Origin: Muraenolepis orangiensis
Lineage: Eukaryota > Chordata > Actinopteri > Gadiformes > Muraenolepididae
DNA length: 64,000 nucleotides
NCBI GenBank assembly: GCA_027704905.1
Contig: CM051002.1
Coordinates: 14,668,239-14,732,238, forward strand
Reading direction: 5' to 3'
The translations under genes were made by a program, and so were the position numbers. This document shows, piece by piece, positions 44,109-59,758 of the stretch. Positions within the stretch are counted from its first letter, which is position 1. Each line of letters begins with the position of its first letter. A model generated the notes under the pieces. The model searched no databases and had not been told where the DNA came from. It saw only the letters and a program-made list of their open reading frames with translations.

Positions 44109-45270
44109 TTTTTTAAAATTATAATTTGTTTACAGCAGTGCGTTTTTCCCCCCCCCCTCAACTCAATTATTCGTAAATCCCAACCACGCTGGTGAGCCAA
44201 TCGCAACAAGGCCCGAAGCCACCGGCTGTTGTTTTTGTCGTTAAAAATGTAAGTTGCAAAACAATTTTGGCTTAAAAAAATAGGTATAGACTGTCAGACT
44301 TGACGATGTTGGTCTATTGTATGTAAATACTAGCTTATATTTGATTAATTATATGCCGGTCGCAATAGCATTGGTCCCCGTTCCTTTGTTCGGCGGACGG
44401 CTAATCAACAGACGGGAGCCTCGCGCGTCTAAAAGTAAAGGCGCCGACTAATGTTTCCCGTTACTACGAAACAACTTTTAGAACGATTAAACACTACGAA
44501 ACCAACAAAACGTTGGCATTTACTAACGAAATAGACGCTAACGCAATATTTCTCGAACCGATTACTTAAGCGGCGCTACAAATGCTCAAAATGGCACGCC
44601 GAGCATGGAAGGAAATACGTCATTACTTTGGACGGTCTCACTTTGGAGGTTTGGAGGGGGGTTGTACAGTGTTGCTGCTAACTTAGGCAGTTTGTTACAT
44701 CATTTAATTCAAACATGTAGAATATATTCAATACATAACGCCATGTACAATAAAGATATATTATAATTAATGAAACGTGGATTATAATATATTTTATCTC
44801 GCACGGAGCCCATTTACTAACAACTTTTATATATCGCCTGTAGTATAACCCAAACAGATGGAAGATGGTGGACTGAATTCTCAGAAGGCGGGGCTAAAAA
44901 ATGTTACTTAAAAATAAACGCCTTTGTAACTCTGAAACAAACATGTCCGTCTCCGACAACCGCGCACATACAAAACACACGAAACGATTACTATAGTATA
45001 TTACTATTTTTATATTTCAATTTCAATTACTTGCACTCTTAAACCCACAAGATATACATCGAGGTTTTATATTAGGCCGTATACTGGTCATTCGTTTATC
45101 AAGGCCAAGTAAATTATTAAGGTGATGGGGCGATCTAAAAAGCTTACCCTTTAATACATACATCCCGATGGCAGTATATAAGTAAGCATTTTATGTGATT
45201 TGATTATGTTAAGCCACCTTTCTTTTTTTTACAACACTGATTAAATTCAGGTCAACCAGAAAAGGACATC
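44109..45270. other. tardbp upstream region up to the gnb1 3' end
   Basis: Non-coding sequence. The first 500 bases are moderately CpG-containing and probably include the tardbp 5' UTR and promoter. No open frame of note was found. Confidence 0.45.
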
Positions 45271-47441
45271 TCAAACAGCTTTTTATTACATGTTCAATAA
45301 CAGTACAATTTAGTACAGTATCTATCTTGCATCCAGCTCACCGTGGAACACCAACAGACTGAAATAAAATACAAAAGTGAAAAGGTACATAAGGGTGCAG
45401 AGCTCTATCTCATTCATGAAAAGAGAAAAGGGAATCCATCTCGGTTGAATTGCATCTTCACTTGTGGCCACACAGATACATCACATAAATTGTACATCAT
45501 AGCAGTAAAAAGAAAAATGAACATGTCACAACTTTAACAAAAGTGCTTCTGTATACAGTGAAATGTTCTTTCCAATGGTTACTGACTTAAGACTGAGGGG
45601 AGAAATTAGTTAGAAAGAAACTTCAATATGGACAGGCGTGTAAGGATGGTTTTTGTTCCATTGAGTGTGGAAAATTCAAGGAGAGGAAGTACTGGTGAAA
45701 AGGTAAAAATTTCTCACAATGATTGTTTTATTACAAAAAAAATGGCATCATTAGAACTGGTAAGCATAATTTACACTAAGTATGCAATCAATATTAAATC
45801 CTTTCTCAATTCTAGTTCACCCTGGTGCATAGCATTACCAGTATTTGTAAATGTTTTATGGAGTTGCACCAAAATGGCTGCGGTCAAGATAAAATTAAGT
45901 CAATTACTCTCCGTTGAGAAAGGCAGATCGAGGATCTTTGCACCATTGAAAGCAAGTCTACAGCATGCACATCTAAATTAACTCATGGCAGACAAAATTA
46001 GAATGTTTTAACTTAAAAACTTTAGACCACTATTTTCAGACATTGCTTTATACATTTCATTCAGAGTTGCAACTGCAGTCCCGAGCAAAGAAAGTGTATT
46101 TATTGAGGCGAGGTGTTTCACTCAGTGGATACATGAACACAACACCCCCCACCCCATCCATAAGAAAACCAGCCATGCCCAAACTATCAATAACAAACCT
46201 TGCTACCCCATTTCTTCCCACCCAAAGACAAAAGGCATGTACAATAATTAAGGGGGTTAACTGGATAGTTACTTATCTCCTTTTGTACTGGAATGAGCAT
46301 TCATCACAACTTATAGCATGTGCTTGGTTAGTTAACATAGTATTAGTTGAGAGGCAAAGCTTTATGTGCAAAAAGCTGTGATGAAACAAAAACAGCTAGT
46401 ATATAAATACATCATGGACATTTTGACAGCTGCTTGTGTAAATCTGATCAAGCATTTGCTTCTGCGCGTTTTCCTCTGATCTTTCTTATGTGATTAAACT
46501 AGATTAGAAAGATAAGCTTTAATTTCAAACATATCTAAAACCACCAAGGAAAATATGACAAAAGGAAAGCCATCAACAACCAACCATCAGAATAGAATTC
46601 TTAAAATAAAAAAAAAGTTAAATAATTTGTACAATTACACTCCAACATTTGCTTTTGAGACACATACATTTGCATGGGATGATAGTGTTGTTTTTTCTTT
46701 CAAGGTCACATAAAATGGTCCAAGAAGGAATGCACAAGTTTCTGATTTGATACCACAGGAAATCCTGTTTCTTTTTCTTTTTTAGCTAAGTGATAAACAA
46801 TTGTGCTCTTCTTTGTGTAGGAAAGGCATTGGTTTCCCTTAGTTTTCGTGGTGCCCAAGTCAGTTTAAACAGTGTTGAAGAAGATGCTGTTAAATATAAC
46901 ATTCTGTTGTAATGGTCTTCCAGTCAACTTTGGAGTAAAATAACATCTGCAGAAAAAAAAGGTTGGAACAGAACATGAACACTGCTTCTCGATTCTAAAA
47001 AGGTAGCGGCCACTTAGCAAAGCATACCTGATCCAAGTTATCCAATTTAAATTATGATTCATCTTTCAATAATTTGAGAGGGCTGTTAATAATAAAGTTT
47101 TATCCGACAATTTGAAAGTTGAAATTCAATTTGATGTATTTAAGGTCCTTTAATGAGATGACAATGAAGAAGCTTAATCCAAATCCAAATGCCAAAAAGA
47201 CATACATTTTCATCATCAACTATTTACAACCATTAGAAATACTCTTAATTGTCAATTTTCCATTTAAATGGAAAATAGAAAACTAGGAACATTCTTTCCC
47301 ATTTAGCAATATTTGTGTCTGGCAAGGCATCCTTTGCTAATTGTTACTGATGAACCTACAAAACAAATCGAACGACATTACAAAGGATTGTGGCTGGTAA
47401 ACAAAAAACAAAAAAACAAAAAAAAAAACCACCTTCAGACT
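45271..47441 (-). other. Long 3' UTR of gnb1
   Basis: About 2.2 kb from the gnb1 stop codon to an AATAAA at 45287-45282 on the minus strand, without other genes. Open frames on the plus strand here (45343-45537, 45628-45981, 46043-46381) are short and uninformative. The exact end is inferred. Confidence 0.55.
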
Positions 47442-50374
<2,933 letters not shown>

Positions 50375-50426
50375 TTTCGTCAGCTTGTGTGATTAACTTA
50401 CTACAGCTGCTGGGACACTTGTTGAC

Positions 50427-53400
50427 CTGTGAAGGGAATACAGACAGAAATTACTTTTTTAATTAAGGAAGAGGAATATTAAATACAGAATGGAGTCCAG
50501 TGTGGAGATTGAACCTATGACTTTAATCACATTTCTAGCCCAACCTATATTCTAATCAGCTACAACTTCTGAAGTCTGCTTTAGTTGGCTCCTAGTAAAA
50601 CCGAAAAAGCCTCACACCTTGTCATTGACATAATCCCAGCAGACTATTTAGAAAAACAAATCCTAAACTTAAGCTTGACCAGTGATCAAAACACCATTTA
50701 TTATTATGTTGCCCTCAATCCTTGTGATACACAATGTATCCCAAAAAGTGAACTCATTGAACACCTTGTACTACAGTCCAAAACGTGAACTGCATGTGTC
50801 TTTAATGGTTAGGTTGATTGAGTCACTTGTCTTGCATCACCTGTATGGGTAGTAACGAGAGATAAAAAAAACCTCTCCAACTTGTGTTATGCCTGAATAG
50901 GCATAAATGCTATACAATATAAATAGCACAAAAAGCAGTCAATACAATTCTCAGAAAATCCTGATAAGGCCTATGCTTTCCACGGTTCAGAATATTCTCC
51001 AAGAACCCCGGCAAGGCTTTAAGACAGATTCTGCCTCATCACTTCTCCTTTTCCAAGCGCCTGATCAGGGTCAGCTGACTACTGCCCAATGAACAATGGG
51101 TTGTGGCAAACATCCCTAGAGATGTGGCTTACTGAAAGCTCCAAGCTCTCCTAATGGTAGCGGGTGCCTTCTTCTCCCTAAAGACAGAGGTGGTTCCATA
51201 CATTCCCGTCTAATTAGTGAATATGTGCCTGGGCCATAAATATAAATACATGTTGGTTGTTTTTTAAAGCTAAACCAATGGACCTAGGTCCCATTCAATG
51301 TATGTTACGCTGAGAGCACCATAATGTTATTATTAGGGATTAAATGCGTAACCTAAAACAATACACTCTTATTAATGACATCTTTCTGTGCTAAAGTAAG
51401 ACAAAAGCGTCCTGATAATGCCATGTTTTGCAGGTCTAAAGCTGGATGATACTATTATATTATTGAGCTGTGATAATACCAGCACTATCACAGCAAGTAC
51501 ATAATCCTATAAACTAAATGCTTTAATCCCATCTCTGTATTTCCGACATAAAAATCAGATGGGAAAGCCAGTCCAAGCATCAGAAATAGATTTAACTTCT
51601 TAAGGTCTACATACAAATAGTGTAGAGGATTAATATATACATTTACAACTTGCTTAATGTGCCTTCCTACATCAACAGCCCACTTACATTTATTTGTGCT
51701 CGTTTACATCTCCAATTTCTTACAGTACAGATATTACACAACCAGTGAACCAGTTAGACAAATGCATAATTTAGAAAAGTGAGTTGACTAAATGTCCGAT
51801 CGTATTAGAACGAATATCTGCCACCGCATGAATACAAATGGTTCAGATAATTGAAACAATATAGTTAACCATGAAGCTATGCTATAATTACGCACAGTAA
51901 CTAATGTTCAAAGCATGGTTTGCCTGAAGGATCGCTGATACTTTGCATGTTTTTTGAATGTGTGCCGTGATACCGTAGGGCGGCAGTCACTTTTCCGTTT
52001 GCTATTCAAATAGGTTTGAAAGGTTTGCCATTGAAAACTAATAGCGCCCATTGTGAACATCGGTTTAATGTATATGGTCACACAGACAAATATCTTAACT
52101 GAAACAATCTTTAAGTGTTTTGACATTACTTTGACCACAATTTAAGTAATCTGACTTGTGCACCGTTGGGGGAAACGGGGAAGATGCGGCTGAACGCCAT
52201 CTTGCAGCCGCTGCCAGCTAGTTAGCTTGCTAAAGGCTCGCCAGAGTAGTAGGCCTGTAGGCAGGATGGTTTACAAACCATTTAACGACACTTCCCACAG
52301 TGACCATTAGACCGGTGATTTCCGAACGCCTTCTCGTCAAAGTACCGTGATTTAGCGACACAACTTCTGATCCGTTGACCAATATAAATGTGGTCAACAA
52401 ACTTAAGATCGCAGAGGGTTGAGGGTAGTGCAGGGTGATATTACCACATTTGGAAAGACCGCTCTTCCGCAATTAACTACATTGTGTTGATCGTTAGGCA
52501 GCTAGCTGTTGAGCTAACGCGAGGAGTGAACTAATAACTCGAGGCTGTTTGCGTAGTCTAAGTCTAAATCCACTTACTGTGATACCAGCAATCTCGTTTA
52601 GCCAAACTGTATGCGTTTGATTTGATTAGGACGTGTGGCTACCCCGTTAGATCAGGGAGACCGAGAGACCTAACCGAGCTTAGGAAAACTGCAAGGTCGG
52701 GTAGTGGCCTGTTTCACCGACTGAGTGCAGCGACGATTAGAATCATCCACCCATCCGTCAATTATACGCAATATATTAAATCATAACATCCATCAACATA
52801 TTTATAAATACTAACAAATCAAATGTTTTCCCGATCACGCTCGTTGAAGATCGCTGCTGCAAGAGGCGTTGCACATGAATGGGTCATGAAAAGACGAGGC
52901 TTGCGAAAGTAGGGTGTCAAACGAAACTACCACCGTTTTGAAAAACAACAACATGTATTTTATCTTAACAGTGGCATTGAGAGACGAGTATATTAGACAT
53001 CGAGCCACTGGGAGTGACTAAGGAACGATACACGTTTCTTGAGGGATATTGTGTCGACGAAAGGGCTGTGTCCCCCACTGACAAGACTAGGTTTTAATAA
53101 GAAAAGATTTATATTGAAATAAAGTGTCATCTATAGAGTGGAATGCCGTTAAAAACAATGCCATCTTTGCATCACTTACTTTTTTTTACAAAGATGCCAG
53201 AAACATACCAGCCAACTGGAATTATGATTTTTGAAGTTGAAGTAATTTAGGCCAAAGTGCTCCTTCAGTGGCCCCTCATTGAACACCAAGCTTCACCCCA
53301 GCGACAGAAAGTACATTGTTTTACAAATAAATAGCACGAGTTGCTTTATATATAATTAGCGGTTTTATATAAATCTCTTTATCCACTGCAAATCCCCCGG

Positions 53401-53610
53401 GTGTGATCCCTTTCAGTAGCTTCATATAATATGTTGTCTTTGCCTGCGAGATAAGCTGCTAACCTCAGCAGACTAATTCGCTAGGAAGCTAGCTAGCCTT
53501 ACCCCACCCCCGGGCTTAAGTTATTCTCGGTTACAATCGCTACATCTACATTTCACTGCCATTGCTGGCAAAAAAAAATGGAAACGATCCGGCGACGATT
53601 TTGCTCTTAC
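50427..53610 (-). other. Probable large first intron of gnb1
   Basis: Between a clear acceptor (CTTCACAG) at the 5' side of the start-codon exon and a good donor on the minus strand at 53610 (AAAAAG then gtaaga). The region is AT-rich and without recognisable coding. Several locally GC-rich patches (52150-52260, 52640-52740) could hold alternative promoters. Confidence 0.4.
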
Positions 53611-53880
53611 CTTTTTTCAATTTGCGTTTGTTTTTATGTTTTTGGCATTGACCGAAAAAGAAAACAGCGTGTCCCTCTGATCCACGCATCAACGAGCCAC
53701 CGAGGAGCTAGCTTAGGAACTAGCCAGCCAGCTAGTGTTCAGAGGAGCCTTCCCGGAGCTACGAGCTGCTCAGACCCACGAACCAACCAAGAGGGGAGGG
53801 GGGGGGACGAGCACACCCACTCTAAACACCCTGCTGCTGCTGCTTCTGCTCGGGAGCACACACAGCGAAGCAGCCACGAT
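53611..53880 (-). other. Probable non-coding first exon and promoter of gnb1
   Basis: Upstream of the donor at 53610/53611 the sequence is richer in G+C than its surroundings and holds GAGGGGAGGGGGGGGACGAG and CTGCTGCTGCTTCTGCT stretches. The inference rests on position and splice signals. Confidence 0.35.
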
Positions 53881-55150
53881 TAACTTGTGACAAAACCAAA
53901 TCTGTACAGTTCACACATGTAACAAGTGAGCGCCACTTCTCTTCCTGTCAGAACGATGTAATGTGATAAATGCCTTTCTGTTGCAACGTTGTTGTCCGGC
54001 CATCGAGCCAAGGGATGGGCGCGGTAGCCCTGCAATCATCTGTGGGAAACCCCACGCTGCACCAGCGATGTAAAGTAAAGAGAAACACTGTCGGATAAAT
54101 ACTATTGTAGGCCTAGTTTAATTTGATCTAGGCATAAAGCAATAGTACCAATATATATATATGTATAGGGGTTACATCAAAACTGAAGTTCCACATGCTG
54201 TAAAAAAAAAGTACCGTTTGATTTCATACTCTTTCCTACCTGGATACTGAGACACTTTGTTGTTCTTTATTGTTGTTTACATTATTGTTAATATTTGTTG
54301 GATATAATAAATATTGCAGAAGTGAATGGGGAGAAGACTTAATGGACGAGGTGAAAAGTAACAATGAATAAGCCGAACAATGTATCAGGAGAAAGCTTAA
54401 TTCATACCTAGACAGTAAAGTAGAACCTATACAGCAATCCAATATTATTGTTGTTCTAGGGGGATTCATTTACAAAACAATTGTCCTTCTCCATGCTTGG
54501 TTGGAAGTACATTTAGATAAATGCGTGCTGCTGATGTATGGTTCTCTGTGTTAATCACTTCTGTCCCTTGTTAATCACAAACAGCTAGGGACTACACAAC
54601 ACCTGCTGCCGCCCTATCAAAAGCTAATTACACAGTCCCAAAGATGGAAAGTATGATGCTGTCCCACAAATTCATCTCATGGATAACATATTTTTCTATG
54701 GGGCCCTTTATTTATATCTTCCAACAACAATGTGTTATGACTTGCAATTTGATGAAGTAAGACAATGTACTATTCTTTATTGTAAAACGGCATTCACTGG
54801 ATGAAAACTATAAGCTGATTCCTTATTGGTGAGCAACACGCTTATCTTTAAAATACCTTAAATATCCATGATGCAGGCTTTACTCTACTTCAGGGATACC
54901 CCAACAGAAGTATATCCTTAATGGCCGGGCTTGGGTATCCTCTCATGTTAATATTACTGCTGCCCCAACACACAGGTCTTGGGCTCAACTGTCAGCAAGT
55001 CAAAAGGGTAAGTCTACAAATAGAATATTTGTATTTCAAGTTATCATACACGTGTATTCCTCCTCGTCAACAAAAGGACTTTCAATATGCTGTGAAGCCA
55101 TGTGATTCATTTGAATGCACGGCTTTACTGCAACAGTCCGTAGTCCGGTA
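53881..55150. other. Intergenic stretch upstream of gnb1
   Basis: AT-rich sequence without recognisable genes. The open frame at 54921-55151 begins with a hydrophobic segment but shows no family and no splice context. Confidence 0.5.
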
Positions 55151-55589
55151 GGCTAACACAAGAGCAGATGGTGGAATATAAAGGTGCCCTTGAGATGTTT
55201 GACAAAGAGGGAAACGGAGAGGTGAAGACACTGGAGCTGGAGAGCAGGGGTATCGTTTTGGTATGGCACTCGTCATACCTTGGCTTTAAAACAAAACAAA
55301 AATCCCCTGAACAGTACCTCAAAATCCTACTGGCTCCACCTCACCCCACCCACCAGCCTAGGCCCTGTAGTTAAGCAGAGGTTTCTGCTCTGGCTAGAAG
55401 TTCCCCCACAACTCATTTGAACAGTACCTTTTGCTGAGATGACGTCACTGCTGGAGTGACTGATGAGTTAAATGGGAATCAACCTTACCAAGCCAGATGG
55501 CCAAAAAGGTAAATATAGTATACTTTGAGAACATACAGGTTTATCATTTAAAAGAGTTACAACCAGAGACAAATATATCAGATTCTTAG

Positions 55590-55940
55590 ATTCTGGTGAA
55601 CTTTTACCGGTGTGCCATTGAAAGCATCCTCACCATCTGCATCACCGTCAACTGCACTGTCTCAGACCGGATTGTGCTGCAGAGGGTGGTGAAAACCGCC
55701 CAACGCATCGTGGGGTTACCACTCCCTGCAATAAAGACTACCCACCACAAGCGGTGGCTGAAGAAGGCACGTAAAATTGTCCAAGACACCTCTCAACCAT
55801 GGCACCCCAACCATGGACTGTTTGCTCTCCTCCCCTCCGGGAGGCGCTACAGGAACCTTTGTTCCAAGTCAAGCAGGCTCAGGAACAGCTTCCCCTCAGC
55901 TGTCATCTCCCTGAACTCTGTACCACGATGACAGCCCTCC
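55590..55940 (+). mobile_element. Fragment of a fish non-LTR retrotransposon (C-terminal end of reverse transcriptase ORF)
   Basis: An open stretch reads FYRCAIESILTICITV, DRIVLQRVVKTAQRIVGLPL, then HGLFALLPSGRRYRNL and RLRNSFPSAVISLN. This is the familiar tail of LINE-type ORF2 proteins of fish genomes, after the reverse transcriptase core. The core is absent and the 5' end is truncated, as usual for such insertions. It lies inside the calml6 pseudogene, between the second and third exon remnants. Confidence 0.75.
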
Positions 55941-56492
55941 CCCACCATGGATGTATTAAAATAACTGGATACAGTGTTGGAGGCGGGGACCCATTCATTC
56001 TTATGGAAGCTGCTCAGTGGCGCATGACGCCGAAAAGGGATGTTCTGTCGGCGGTTTCCGGTCGTTGATTTTCGTTATATACTGGTTATTTTAGCCACGC
56101 CCCTCCCACAATGACTGTCGGCAGCTCGTTCACGTGAACGGCAGTCCGCGTTCACGTAGCAGCACTGCGCGTTCACGAGCTTGCTCGATCGTAGCTGTTT
56201 AATCAGGTGAGTCTTGGACATGGATGTATTAAATGAGCGGTCATTATAAATAACATTCATTCTGATGTAACCGCTATTGGTAATGTCAATGCAACAGAGG
56301 TAAGTTAACATTGATAATAAAGCTTAATATGACACAACGTTACACTTAAAACGGAGATATGCCGGTTTAATCTTTGAGAATGTGTCGTATTTTGAAAGCT
56401 TGTTATATTAGCAATTATGTGAAACATCTTTAATGTATCATTCTAATCATATTCATGATGAATACATATTTCCCTCTGTAATTATAAGACGA

Positions 56493-56518
56493 TTTAGACT
56501 TCTGATTAGAAGTCTAAA
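56493..56518. repeat. Short perfect hairpin
   Basis: Arms TTTAGACTTCT and AGAAGTCTAAA of 11 bases with a 4-base loop. It lies 50 bases left of the much larger inverted repeat at 56566-56672. Confidence 0.8.
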
Positions 56519-56565
56519 GTAATATCAAATGGGAGTAAATTAATTAGATTTGAAAGTAATTAATT

Positions 56566-56672
56566 ATATTAACATTAAATAAAGGTATGATCTACACAGT
56601 GGTTGAAAGTAATTTCAATTTCAAATTACTTTCAACCACTGTGTAGATCATACCTTTATTTAATGTTAATAT
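56566..56672. repeat. Perfect inverted repeat, 50-base arms with a 7-base spacer
   Basis: The arm 56566-56615 (begins ATATTAACATTAAATAAAGG, ends GAAAGTAATTT) is the exact complement of 56623-56672. The loop is CAATTTC. No mismatch was found across the arms. It may be a palindromic MITE or a recent inverted duplication; no target-site duplication is obvious. Confidence 0.95.
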
Positions 56673-56833
56673 GATGAATCTGTTTTTGTCACTGTTTGAG
56701 CATAGAACTATGCAGGCCTATTTGGCTACAATCTAGTATGGGGAGAACTTAAGAGCTTTATCCCCAAGGCTATCACTAGAACATGGTACAAGGTGGAACC
56801 TCCTACTCACAAAGAATGGAAATATATCATATC

Positions 56834-56837
<4 letters not shown>

Positions 56838-56893
<56 letters not shown>
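56838..56893. repeat. (TA)n microsatellite
   Basis: About 28 TA units. Similar short TA tracts occur at 29175-29191, 30668-30699 and 59198-59231. Confidence 0.9.
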
Positions 56894-56900
<7 letters not shown>

Positions 56901-57009
56901 TTAAAAAAAAGTACACGTCGACTGAGACTACAAGAATCACAATTTGAAGACAAATGGGACAAATGGACAACGATTACTAACTGACTTGGTACAACTGTAA
57001 TAACCAATT

Positions 57010-57390
57010 GACAAATGAGAATGTGCCTCCAAACTGCTTTTATTATGCTTCGGCCCTTGCCCTTTGGATTGTAGCCTCAAGGGATTGTTTTACTGCACTT
57101 AAAAACATATCATTCCCCAAATCTGTAAAATGAACTCCATCTTTGGATGCCTGACACTTTCTCCACCTAAATCCTGAACAAATGTGCCCATCTCTCTGTT
57201 CACCCACATTCTGGCCTTGTTAAGTTTTCCTCCAGTGACATCTTTTGTTAATGGAGGAAAGGATGATCTTCATGTCCGGAAAGATGTCATGGAGGTGCAG
57301 CAGGTCCTGCTTCATTGCTCTGACAAGCTCCACTCCCTTTGACCTTACGTTGCCAAGGTCAAATTCACACTGGTACTGGCCTACAAGGCC
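57010..57390 (-). mobile_element. Remnant of an SGNH/GDSL-like hydrolase ORF of transposon type
   Basis: Read on the minus strand, broken frames give SKGVELVRAMKQDLLHLHDI then FPDMKIILSS, MWVNREMGTFVQDLG, and KDGVHFTDLGNDMFLSAV. This resembles an SGNH-hydrolase-like domain, including its DGVH catalytic-type motif, that accompanies recombinase-type mobile elements in fish genomes. Frameshifts separate the pieces. Family placement is from memory and tentative. Confidence 0.45.
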
Positions 57391-57605
57391 CCACGCTCCA
57401 GCCCGAGCACTCCGCTCAACAATCTCAGCGGGACGGCTGGTACCGCCAGCACTAAGGACTGGCAAATAAGTCCCAACTCTTCTCCTTGTGGCACCACAGT
57501 GGTGGAATGAGCTACCGGCCGTCAACCACGAGAAGAGACGCTCGCCACGTTCCGCAAGAGACTCAAAACACACCTGTTTAGAGTCCACCTGGACTCTGCT
57601 TAACT
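57390..57605 (+). mobile_element. Fragment of a non-LTR retrotransposon 3' coding end
   Basis: The plus strand reads LLLVAPQWWNELPAVNHEKR and, after a frameshift, LATFRKRLKTHLFRVHLDSA then a stop. This is the typical C-terminus of a second kind of fish LINE ORF2. It abuts the SGNH-like remnant on the other strand, so two insertions are nested or adjacent. Confidence 0.6.
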
Positions 57606-58666
57606 CCCCTTTTATGCACTATGTATTCATATTGGCACTAAATCTTTGTGCTTTTATGACTTGATAAATCCTTTGCTTTTTATGCTCTTTGTACTTTGTG
57701 TATATAAGCACTTGGTTTTTTAACATATTGTACGTTCATGTTGTTAATACACTTCTTGACTCTATTATGCAGGCATCCTAGTAGTTGGGAATATTTTCTC
57801 TATTGGCCTGCAATTGGGAATGCTGGGAACTTGTGCTACTCTTTATTTACCACAGAAATAGATTGTTTGTTGCTTTGGATAAAAGCAAATGTAAAATCTA
57901 TTAAATGTATTATTTATCACTGTGCATGGAAATGTATCATTATAGATTATACATTATTATTATAGGCTGTTATATATGTTATAAAACAACAACATTCAAT
58001 TATTGGGCTAAAACCATGGATGTATCAATGAGACACATAAACCAACATATCATAATCAGAAAAAAATAAACCGATTCAAAACGTGCTGTATCCATGGATG
58101 TATAGATTTTCCACTGCGGCTTTGACCTGCATGATAGTAGTAAATAGAGTAAATAGTAAATGACATACAGCTACATTAAACTCTGTTTATGTTGTGTTGT
58201 GTAGTTTGTGTTACTGTTTTGTAACTGAGACTTTAATTAATGTTTATTGCATTAACTTTATGTATTCAAACATTCACGATAAAGGATTTACTGCATACAG
58301 CACACGGAAGTATTATAAGATGATACAAGTTATGAATTACAGCCAATATCTGCAATATATCCATTATTAGTTATTTGAATCCATCCACGATACAGACAGC
58401 AGGAAGCCTGTAGAACAGGATTTGTCACATGAACGCGCTTGCCGTGCAGTCCCGTGGGTCTGATGCGCGTTCATTATGCCTATACAAATAACTCCCTGGA
58501 TGGCTATCGGTGATTTTTACAACTTTTAGGACCTAATGATTCAAATAAGGGCTATTCAAGTGTTTGTACTGGGAAGTTAATTTCCCTTAAAAAAAGTATA
58601 CGCTTTATAGACGTCTCTTTCCCCATGTTAGTCAATGGAAAAATGTTGTTTTGGGCCCAACGGCAC

Positions 58667-58682
58667 CACGTGATATCACGTG
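58667..58682. repeat. 16-base perfect palindrome with two E-boxes
   Basis: CACGTGATATCACGTG reads the same on both strands and contains two CACGTG E-boxes. It lies in a segment (58580-58690) that looks repetitive. Confidence 0.85.
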
Positions 58683-58726
58683 ACCTGTATTTCCACCGTT
58701 TGGCCACTACCAACATTTTCTTCAAC

Positions 58727-58850
58727 GCTTGGCCTACTCCCGGGGGGCCTGGCCTACTCCCTGGGGGCTTGGCCTACTCCTTGGGGGCTTGGCCTACTCC
58801 CTGGGGGCTTGGCCTACTCCCTGGGGGCTTGGCCTACTCCCTGGGGGTTT
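58727..58850. repeat. Tandem array of a 20-base unit
   Basis: About six copies of GGCCTACTCCCTGGGGGCTT, nearly identical, at about 58732-58850. The local frames translate to AYSLGAWPTPWGLGLLPGG-like repeats and are not evidence of a gene. Confidence 0.93.
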
Positions 58851-58919
58851 GTCCCTCACCCACCCCAGCTTACCACCCCGCCTCTGCTGTACGAAATCTG
58901 AACTCTGCTCACTATATCC

Positions 58920-59193
58920 CATCAATGTCTTCGACTGCCTTGCACTGTAATCATAACTCACTACCTCTACCTATAGTTTACATATTTATTGTTTACATAC
59001 CTGTATGATAGCCATGTACATTTTTACTTTATTTGATTTTATATTAATCTTCAACTGTTGATACAACTGCATATCCCTGCTCACTACCTGCTGTATACGT
59101 ATATACATGTTTATACATTTACATTTATATATATTTATCCTGTCAATATAATTGCATACCCCTGCTCACTACCTGTTGATACTTGTATACTTA

Positions 59194-59234
<41 letters not shown>

Positions 59235-59440
59235 ATAATTTTGCACATATCTTATACATACTCTATAAGTTATTTGTATACCTAGTAGACTGTTTATACA
59301 TCTTATTTAACCACTGTACATTATATATTACCGTGCACTTTACTGCAACATTTGCACTCTGGTTCGATGCCAAATTTTCGCTGTACTGCACTTGCTGTGC
59401 AATGACAATAATAATACATTTGAATCTAATCTAATCTAAA
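58920..59440 (+). repeat. Dispersed repeat family A, copy 3 (longest)
   Basis: Begins ATCAATGTCTTCGACTGCCT, carries CTACCTATAGTTTACATATT, a TA tract at 59198-59231, CCACTGTACATTATATATTA, TTTGCACTCTGGTTCGATGC, and ends ATTTGAATCTAATCTAATCT. It is the same element as 29631-30070 and lies in the former third intron of the calml6 pseudogene. Confidence 0.8.
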
Positions 59441-59636
59441 TGTTGGACTATTCATCTAATGTTAATCAATTTTGTTTTTGTTATTTCAGTCTATATTCTT
59501 TCATAATTATACATATTAGAGTTAATTCCTTATTACTCACTAGAATCATTTTTTGGTGTGCTAGCTGAACTCATCTTTGCAAAATATAGGAGAAGTCACA
59601 TAAAATGTGTTTTTTCTTTTAATAAAATGTGTTATT

Positions 59637-59758
59637 GTTATTATTGCTATTTATTAGTTATTAAGTTTTACTTATACTGTGTTGTGAATAATTCATACTG
59701 GGGAGTAAGCATCCCATTGTACCATGTTACACATGGTAAATAAAGAATCTTGAATCTT
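59637..59758 (+). repeat. Retroposon 3' tail, family B, second copy
   Basis: Ends GGGGAGTAAGCATCCCATTG...TAAATAAAGAATCTTGAATCT, like 24518-24606. Confidence 0.5.

Noticed and set aside
54921..55151. Open frame beginning MAGLGYPLMLILLLPQ as a possible secreted protein or calml6 first exon
   Set aside because: The hydrophobic start does not fit calglandulin, there is no splice signal linking it to the EF-hand remnant at 55152, and no family was recognised.
58625..59008. Open frame with SLGAWPTPWGLG repeats
   Set aside because: It is a translation of the 20-base tandem array, and all three frames are open for the same reason.
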